The notes under the pieces were generated by a model. It was not told the origin of the DNA and searched no databases. It saw nothing but the letters and a program-made list of their open reading frames with translations. Positions 1 to 4,086 of a DNA stretch of 6,724 nucleotides are shown here, one piece after another. Position 1 is the stretch's first letter, and every line of letters starts with the position of its first letter. The DNA lies in assembly GCA_003133185.1 (NCBI GenBank), contig PKWF01000131.1, positions 8,055 through 14,778 of the forward strand, in the 5' to 3' direction. The position numbers and the translations under genes are program-made. The DNA comes from Vulcanimicrobiota bacterium (GTDB taxonomy: Bacteria; Vulcanimicrobiota; Vulcanimicrobiia; Vulcanimicrobiales; Vulcanimicrobiaceae).

Positions 1-381
1 GTGCTCGTCAGCGGCGATGTGGTACTGGAAGCGAAGAATGAAAAGGAGTCCCGGCGTGACGCCACCGCGCATGCCGAGATGCTGCTCCTACGCGAGGCAG
101 CCCATCGTCTTGGTGCTTGGCGCTTGGGCGACGCGACACTCTACGTAACCAAAGAACCGTGCCTCATGTGTGCCGGGGCCATGATTGCGGCCCGAATCAA
201 ACGGCTCGTCTACGGTGCGCGCGACCCCAAGGGCGGCGCCGACGGGGGCGCGTTCGACATTCTGCGTTCGCCGCTCACGAATCATCGGCCAGAGGTGACC
301 GAAGGAGTGCTGGAAGCCGAAGCCGCCGCGCAACTGCAAGCGTTCTTTCGCGCCAAGCGCGCCGGCGTGAAGAAGGGTTAA
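1..381 (+). CDS. tadA: tRNA-specific adenosine deaminase TadA, 5'-truncated by the window edge
   Basis: The product deaminates adenosine 34 to inosine in the anticodon of tRNA-Arg(ACG), so that one tRNA reads CGU, CGC and CGA. The visible 126 residues carry the zinc and catalytic motifs of the cytidine/deoxycytidylate deaminase fold: HAE at residues 24-26 (zinc ligand His and proton-shuttling Glu) and PCLMC at 53-57 (Cys54 and Cys57 as zinc ligands). Further family hallmarks are the run TLYVTKEPC, the RLVYGARDPKGGA segment and the NHRPEV segment near 94-99. Family members are about 150 residues and begin roughly 25 residues earlier, with a helix and the PVGA strand, so the GTG at position 1 is most likely an internal Val codon and the real start lies upstream. 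The stop is TAA. A tRNA-Ser gene follows after 28 bp, with no evident terminator between them. A guanine deaminase or other CDA-family enzyme is possible but fits these motifs less well. Confidence 0.93.
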   Translation: MLVSGDVVLEAKNEKESRRDATAHAEMLLLREAAHRLGAWRLGDATLYVTKEPCLMCAGAMIAARIKRLVYGARDPKGGADGGAFDILRSPLTNHRPEVTEGVLEAEAAAQLQAFFRAKRAGVKKG

Positions 382-409
382 GACCGCGACCGTCCCAACC
401 CTCAGCCTT

Positions 410-497
410 GGAGAGGTGGTCGAGTGGTTGAAGGCACCCGCCTCGAAAGCGGGCGAACGTTAATAGCGTTCCGTGAGTTCGAATCTCACCCTCTCCG
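410..497 (+). tRNA. tRNA-Ser (anticodon CGA)
   Basis: The 88-nt sequence folds as a class II tRNA. The acceptor stem pairs GGAGAGG (410-416) with CCTCTCC (490-496), with G497 as the discriminator base expected for tRNA-Ser. The D stem is GTC/GGC (419-421 with 433-435). The anticodon stem is CCCGC/GCGGG (437-441 with 449-453) around the loop CTCGAAA, giving anticodon CGA at 444-446, which reads UCG. The long variable arm typical of Ser/Leu/Tyr tRNAs has a 5-bp stem GAACG/CGTTC (455-459 with 467-471). The T stem is GTGAG/CTCAC with loop TTCGAAT (478-484). No CCA is encoded after G497 (the next bases are AGT), so CCA must be added by the nucleotidyltransferase. With only 28 bp upstream it may be processed from a tadA transcript. 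The tRNA 3' end is duplicated exactly at 578-594. Confidence 0.97.
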
Positions 498-542
498 AGT
501 TCTCAGCCATACAAATTTCCTTATCGTCTGCGCGAAGCGCAG

Positions 543-574
543 TCCTGAGCCGGCGCGTAGCGCCGAGTCGAAGG
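543..574 (-). repeat. REP-like element, inverted copy with internal hairpin
   Basis: Read on the minus strand this copy begins CCTTCGAC and ends GCTCAGGA, the same two 8-bp arms as the plus-strand copies at 598-649. Here the arms enclose a longer, hairpin-forming core (GGCGC-GTA-GCGCC, 552-564) in place of the two-base AA linker of the other copies. TCCTGAGC (543-550) can pair with GCTCAGGA (609-616), and GTCGAAGG (567-574) with CCTTCGAC (599-606), so this copy and the next can fold into one long bipartite stem. Motifs of this kind are dispersed in many bacterial genomes; their copy number here is not known. Confidence 0.7.
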
Positions 575-577
575 GTG

Positions 578-597
578 GAATCTCACCCTCTCCGCCA
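578..597 (+). repeat. Duplicate of the tRNA-Ser 3' end, with CCA
   Basis: Bases 578-594 (GAATCTCACCCTCTCCG) are identical over 17 bp to 481-497, the last 17 nt of tRNA-Ser: the end of the T loop, the 3' T-stem strand, the 3' acceptor strand and the discriminator. The copy is followed directly by CCA (595-597), which the functional tRNA lacks. Identity stops at 577 upstream and 595 downstream. The copies are offset by 97 bp. No remainder of a second tRNA is present upstream, so this is a fragment, either an attachment-site-like direct repeat from integration at the tRNA 3' end or the relic of a lost tandem tRNA. Confidence 0.8.
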
Positions 598-649
598 TCC
601 TTCGACAAGCTCAGGATGACATTTCCTTCGACAAGCTCAGGATGACATT
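598..649 (+). repeat. Two perfect tandem 26-bp REP-like units
   Basis: Bases 598-623 and 624-649 are identical 26-bp units. Each starts TCCTTCGAC, has the linker AA, continues GCTCAGGATGAC and ends ATT. They match the arms of the inverted copy at 543-574. Perfect identity implies recent duplication or active homogenisation. Confidence 0.9.
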
Positions 650-654
650 ACGGC

Positions 655-666
655 GCTCAGGATGAC
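655..666 (+). repeat. Partial REP-like unit overlapping the kinase stop codon
   Basis: GCTCAGGATGAC at 655-666 repeats the 3' half of the 26-bp unit exactly; the 5' half is missing or degenerate. The kinase stop codon (TGA on the minus strand, 659-657) and the last two Ser codons lie inside it, so a repeat forms the 3' end of the coding region. Confidence 0.8.
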
Positions 667-2057
667 GAGATGCGGGGCAACTGGACGGTAAAGCGCGAGC
701 CGTTCGGACTCGTATCGAGCGAAATCGTTCCGCCGGCGCGCTCGACGGCGCGTTTAACGATCGCCAGCCCAAGACCCGAGCCGGCGACGTCGCGCTGGGT
801 GCCTCGATAGAAGCGATCGAAGACGCGCGTTGCGTCCGTTGAGGGAATTCCTGGTCCGCGATCGGCAACCTCGATAATCGCGGTTCCATCTCGCGCGCTC
901 ACGTGCACGGCAATCGCGCCTTCGCCGTACTTTACCGCGTTGTCGGCCAAATTCGTTACGACGTATCCAAGCTCGGTCGGATCGATCGCCGCCAAAACCC
1001 CGCTTTGCGTCGAGACCTCGAACTGACGATCCGGATGTGCGTCGGCAATCGGAGAGATCAGATCGGCGACGAGGGTTCCGACATCGATTGGCGCGGTGGC
1101 CTGCGGAGTTTGCACGCTCTCCCAACGCTCTAAGAGGATCAGCTTATCGATCAACGCACCCATGATGCGGCTCTGATCGGTCATCGTATCCAAGATGCGA
1201 TCGCGGTCCGGCGCGCTTTCGATACCGCCGCGGCGAAGGATCGCGATGAACCCTTGCACGACCGTCAGCGGCGTGCGGAGCTGATGACCGGCGTCGGCAA
1301 TGAACTGGCGCATCGACGTGTTCGCGCGGTCGCGCGCCGCAAATGCCCGCTCCATCTGCTCGATTGCACCGTTATACACCGTGGCGAGCGACCCCAGCTC
1401 GTGACGCTCGTCGGCGGCGATCGGCTGCGGCGTTAAGTCGCCCGAGGCAAACCGCGCCAGCGCAGAAGTAACGTCGTCGAGCGGCCGCAACGCCTGTTTG
1501 GTGAGCGCCCGCGCCACCAGCGTGGCGCAAACTACGGCGACCGCCAGCGCGATCAGCAAGGGTATGGTAAACGAGCCTACCGTGCGCACCAGGGCGGCGT
1601 CGTTGCTCTTAACGACCACATAGACGCTTCCGACGTGCGCGAACAGCTGCTGAAGCCCGAACGCGGTGGCGAGGCCAAGGATAACGCGCGAAAGCGGGCC
1701 CGAGGGTCGCGGATCGCCGGAGAGATCTCCGCGAGGCCGTATCGTGACCACTGGCATTGGGTCGGCTCGGTGAGCGCGATAGACGGTGACGCGGGTGTTT
1801 GCATCCAGAAAGACGATTTCGCTGCCGCTTCCGAGCAGCAGCGATGCCGCAAAGGCTCCGCCGGCCCGCGCGTCCGGCAGGGAGGTTCGCATCAGCGCGG
1901 TTTGAAGTTGCGCCAGCGTGCCGCTCAGCTCGTTCGACACACTGCGGACGTAGGCACCGAAGGCAAAGAGGGCTCCGGCGAGGATCACGGCGGCGAGCAC
2001 GATCGAGATCTCGATGGCCGCAAGCATTTGCATGCGGCGCGCCAATCTCGTTCTCAT
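657..2057 (-). CDS. Membrane sensor histidine kinase (HAMP-HisKA-HATPase)
   Basis: This 466-residue inner-membrane kinase senses an envelope or periplasmic cue and phosphorylates the response regulator encoded just upstream. Layout: TM1 about 12-36, a periplasmic sensor region about 37-162 that I cannot assign to a family, TM2 about 163-184, HAMP about 185-238, HisKA with phospho-acceptor His258 in AGHQLRTPL, and an ATPase domain with N box (NLADNAVKY, Asn373), G1 box (DRGPGI, 399-404), F box (FDRF, 413-416) and G2 box (GSGLGL, 426-431). All catalytic boxes are intact. Its ATG overlaps the regulator stop as ATGA (2057-2054), so translation is probably coupled; the only Shine-Dalgarno-like stretch is a distant GAGG. 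The final two Ser codons and the stop fall within a REP-like repeat, so the native C-terminus may have been trimmed or altered slightly. The family and role as a kinase are secure; the signal is not identifiable. Confidence 0.95.
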   Translation of the reverse strand: MRTRLARRMQMLAAIEISIVLAAVILAGALFAFGAYVRSVSNELSGTLAQLQTALMRTSLPDARAGGAFAASLLLGSGSEIVFLDANTRVTVYRAHRADPMPVVTIRPRGDLSGDPRPSGPLSRVILGLATAFGLQQLFAHVGSVYVVVKSNDAALVRTVGSFTIPLLIALAVAVVCATLVARALTKQALRPLDDVTSALARFASGDLTPQPIAADERHELGSLATVYNGAIEQMERAFAARDRANTSMRQFIADAGHQLRTPLTVVQGFIAILRRGGIESAPDRDRILDTMTDQSRIMGALIDKLILLERWESVQTPQATAPIDVGTLVADLISPIADAHPDRQFEVSTQSGVLAAIDPTELGYVVTNLADNAVKYGEGAIAVHVSARDGTAIIEVADRGPGIPSTDATRVFDRFYRGTQRDVAGSGLGLAIVKRAVERAGGTISLDTSPNGSRFTVQLPRISSS

Positions 2058-2749
2058 TGCGCGCCGGACCTCAGCGAGTAACCTACGCCGCGAAGCGTGT
2101 GGATTAGCTTTATCGCCTCGCCGCTATCGACCTTGGCTCGAAGAAACGAGACGTACGTCTCGACGGTGTTGGGGATGACGTCGCGATCGACGCCCCAGAC
2201 GAGATCGAGCAGCTCCGAGCGCGACAGCACCTCTTCGGCGCGTTGGGCGAGAACGTGAAGCAAATCGAACTCGCGCGCGGATAGCTCGATTCGCCGATTG
2301 CCGCGGTAGACCGCGCGGCTCGGCGTGTCGATGCTGAGATCGGCATACGTTAGCGTTTCGCGCATTTCCATCGCTGGGCGGCGCAGGAGGGTGCGAAGGC
2401 GCGCGACGAGCTCTTCAAAATCGAACGGCTTGCCCACGTAATCATCGGCGCCTGCCGAAAGGCCGGCAACTCTTTCCGCAACTTCCGTGCGAGCCGTGAG
2501 CATCACGACGGGCGCGGTGGTCAAACGGCGGATCTCGGGTAAGAGAGTGAAGCCGTCGCCGCCGGGCAGCATTACGTCGAGCACGATCACATCGGGCGGC
2601 CAGGAATTCAAAAGTGCCAAAGCCGCCGAGCCTTCGGTTACGCTCCGGACCGCGAAGCCCGCACGGGCGAGGCCATACTCGAGAAGCTCTCGCAGGCCCC
2701 GCTCGTCGTCGATCACCAGCACCCGCGGCCTTTGGCCCGCCACGTCCAT
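2054..2749 (-). CDS. OmpR/PhoB-family response regulator
   Basis: This 231-residue cytoplasmic transcription factor is the partner of the overlapping kinase. The receiver domain (about 8-122) has the acidic pair Asp14-Asp15, phospho-acceptor Asp58 in VLDVMLPG, the switch Thr85 in MLTAR and Lys107 in GKPF. A winged-helix DNA-binding domain occupies about 133-228, with the family-typical SAREFDLL, the recognition-helix region NTVETYVSFLRAKVD and the wing TLRGVGYSL. I chose the ATG at 2749 because it puts the receiver strand RVLVIDDE close to the N-terminus and has GGAG/TGAG upstream (2764-2757). A longer frame to 2833 would add 28 atypical residues and run over the divergent adaptor start. The neighbouring 56-bp divergent gap is the obvious place for it to bind, regulating itself and the efflux operon; that is inferred from layout. 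Confidence 0.95.
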   Translation of the reverse strand: MDVAGQRPRVLVIDDERGLRELLEYGLARAGFAVRSVTEGSAALALLNSWPPDVIVLDVMLPGGDGFTLLPEIRRLTTAPVVMLTARTEVAERVAGLSAGADDYVGKPFDFEELVARLRTLLRRPAMEMRETLTYADLSIDTPSRAVYRGNRRIELSAREFDLLHVLAQRAEEVLSRSELLDLVWGVDRDVIPNTVETYVSFLRAKVDSGEAIKLIHTLRGVGYSLRSGAQ

Positions 2750-2805
2750 TCTCAGACTCACTCCAGGACTGCGGACCGGCGGTTTCGGTAGAATCTTCAG
2801 AGTCC
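2750..2805. promoter_or_regulatory. Divergent promoter/operator gap between regulator and efflux operon
   Basis: These 56 bp must hold both divergent promoters if the two operons start here. Visible elements are TCAGACTC (2752-2759) and a near-identical direct copy TCAGAGTC (2797-2804), one next to each start codon, and the 9-bp palindrome ACCG-G-CGGT (2775-2783) just upstream of the plus-strand -10 candidate. OmpR-type regulators normally bind direct repeats, but none here has the usual spacing of about 11 bp, so operator assignment is speculative. No convincing minus-strand -10/-35 pair was seen. Confidence 0.45.
2789..2794 (+). promoter_or_regulatory. Candidate -10 box for the efflux operon
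   Basis: TAGAAT matches five of six bases of TATAAT. A weak -35 (AGGACT, sharing only the GAC core with TTGACA) lies 18 bp upstream at 2765-2770, consistent with a regulator-dependent promoter. Transcription would begin near 2801, leaving only a few untranslated bases before the ATG at 2806. No Shine-Dalgarno sequence is seen there. Confidence 0.4.
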
Positions 2806-4086
2806 ATGAAACGAAGCGACGGCCCCTTTTCACTCTTCCTCGCTCCCGCGTTGTTCTTCCTAGTCACAGTCGGCTGCGGAGGGCGCCCGGCCGCGCAGGC
2901 GACCCAGGCTCCGTACGTCCAAACGACGATTTCGTCCTATGGCAGCGTGGAACCGGCCCGGCGGTTGGCCGGCATCGTCGCGCCTTACCAAAACGTTGCC
3001 GTCCAAAGCAGTCTCTCGGAGCCGACGGATGCCGTTTACGTGCGCGAAGGCGATCGCGTGCACGCAGGAGAGGTGCTGGCGCTGCTTGACACCGCCGACC
3101 TGCAAGCGCAGCTGCAATCCGACCTTGCGACGGCAAATAGCAATCATGCCAACACCGTCCATACCGTCTTTCAGGGTTCGCTTTCGATCGCACAGGGCGT
3201 CGATACGGTGCACTCCGACGAAGCGGCCGTGCGTCAAGCGCAAAAGACGCTTGGCAACGATTCGCTGAACTTAACGCGCGATCGAAACCTTCTGTCCCAG
3301 GGCTACGTGTCGCAGCAGTCCGTCGACGCGCAAGCAACGCTGGTTCAAAACGACCAACAAGCGCTCAATACGGCCAACTCAAACCTTGCGGCAGCTCAAT
3401 CGAACGTTGCGGCAAATGGATCGCTCTCGGGCCAGGGCCTACAAGCGTCGGCCGTGCAGCAGTCGGTGGCCCAAGAGAAAGTCGCACTCGCGCAGGCCGA
3501 TCAAGTGCGCGTTGGGATCGCCAAAGCGTCTATCGTCTCGCCGATCGATGGCGTCGTGGTCAACCGCAACCTCAATCCCGGCGAGTATCCCGGCTCGCGT
3601 GAAATCTTTACGCTGCAGCAAGTCAACCCGATCTATGCGGTTCTCCACGCGTCGAGCGAAGAAGTCGCGCGCATCGAAAACGGCGCGCCGGCGACGGTGA
3701 CGGCTGCCGATCTCGACGGCACCGACCGCTTCAGCGGCCACGTCGTCGGCGTGCTCAACGAGATCAATCCCGGTTCTACGGACTTTGAAGTCAAGGTTCT
3801 CCTGGCTAACCCCGCCCAGCGTTTGCGCCCAGGTATGGTCGTTCAGGGAAGCATCGCAGCGCTCCCAATAAGCGGCGTGCGCGTGCCGGTCACGGCATTT
3901 ACCGACGACAATCACGATGCGGTGATGACGGTGCAGCCGGACGGCAGCGTGAAAACGGTCACCGTGGCGGAGGCCGGAACCGACGGAACGAGCTCGGTGG
4001 TTACCGGGCTTACAGCCGGCACGCGGATCGTGAGCAACGGTCAAACGAGCCTGGGTGACGGCGAAAAGGTCTCGTACCGGCAGTGA
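2806..4086 (+). CDS. RND efflux periplasmic adaptor (membrane fusion protein), probable lipoprotein
   Basis: The 426-residue product should bridge the inner-membrane RND permease encoded next and an outer-membrane channel. Residues 1-23 are a hydrophobic signal ending VTVGC, with Cys24 as likely lipidation site; Thr at -3 is less usual than Leu, so lipoprotein status is probable but not certain. The lipoyl-like domain is split: first half VREGDRVHAGEVLALLD (79-95), second half SPIDGVVVNRNLNPGEY (245-261). Between them (about 97-237) is a long Ala/Gln/Asn/Ser-rich helical hairpin of the type that docks on TolC-like channels. A beta-barrel domain (about 275-350, including LRPGMVVQGSI) and a membrane-proximal domain (about 355-422) follow. 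The ATG at 2806 is chosen because it starts exactly at the signal sequence; the frame is open further upstream but would run through the divergent regulator gene. Its stop overlaps the permease start as GTGA. Confidence 0.94.
   Translation: MKRSDGPFSLFLAPALFFLVTVGCGGRPAAQATQAPYVQTTISSYGSVEPARRLAGIVAPYQNVAVQSSLSEPTDAVYVREGDRVHAGEVLALLDTADLQAQLQSDLATANSNHANTVHTVFQGSLSIAQGVDTVHSDEAAVRQAQKTLGNDSLNLTRDRNLLSQGYVSQQSVDAQATLVQNDQQALNTANSNLAAAQSNVAANGSLSGQGLQASAVQQSVAQEKVALAQADQVRVGIAKASIVSPIDGVVVNRNLNPGEYPGSREIFTLQQVNPIYAVLHASSEEVARIENGAPATVTAADLDGTDRFSGHVVGVLNEINPGSTDFEVKVLLANPAQRLRPGMVVQGSIAALPISGVRVPVTAFTDDNHDAVMTVQPDGSVKTVTVAEAGTDGTSSVVTGLTAGTRIVSNGQTSLGDGEKVSYRQ

Larger units (their letters stand above)
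498..656. other. Repeat-filled gap between convergent tRNA-Ser and kinase genes
   Basis: This 159-bp non-coding stretch lies between the end of tRNA-Ser and the end of the minus-strand kinase gene. It contains two compact perfect hairpins, TGCGC-GAA-GCGCA (529-541) and GGCGC-GTA-GCGCC (552-564), REP-like repeat copies in both orientations, and a copy of the tRNA 3' end. None of the hairpins is followed by a T tract on either strand, so a classical intrinsic terminator is not visible, although the structures could serve as a bidirectional terminator or RNA 3'-end stabiliser. A small open frame crossing it (424-645) is explained by the tRNA and repeats and is not a gene. Confidence 0.75.

Noticed and set aside
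529..564. Intrinsic terminator for tRNA-Ser or the kinase gene
   Set aside because: Two good hairpins exist, but neither is followed by a T run on either strand, so a rho-independent terminator is not supported.
424..645. Plus-strand 73-residue open frame across the tRNA and repeats
   Set aside because: It starts inside tRNA-Ser and is made of tRNA and REP-like sequence; no ribosome binding site or domain.
543..666. Possible CRISPR array
   Set aside because: The repeats are tandem or inverted without regular unique spacers, and no cas genes are present.
2614..2805. 64-residue N-terminal extension of the adaptor frame
   Set aside because: It is antisense to the regulator coding region and precedes an ATG that begins exactly at a signal peptide.
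2750..2833. 28-residue N-terminal extension of the response regulator
   Set aside because: It would overlap the adaptor start; the ATG at 2749 fits the receiver-domain boundary and has an upstream GGAG.
3439..4044. Minus-strand 201-residue open frame
   Set aside because: Antisense shadow of the adaptor, with His/Arg/Asp-rich composition and no domain signal.
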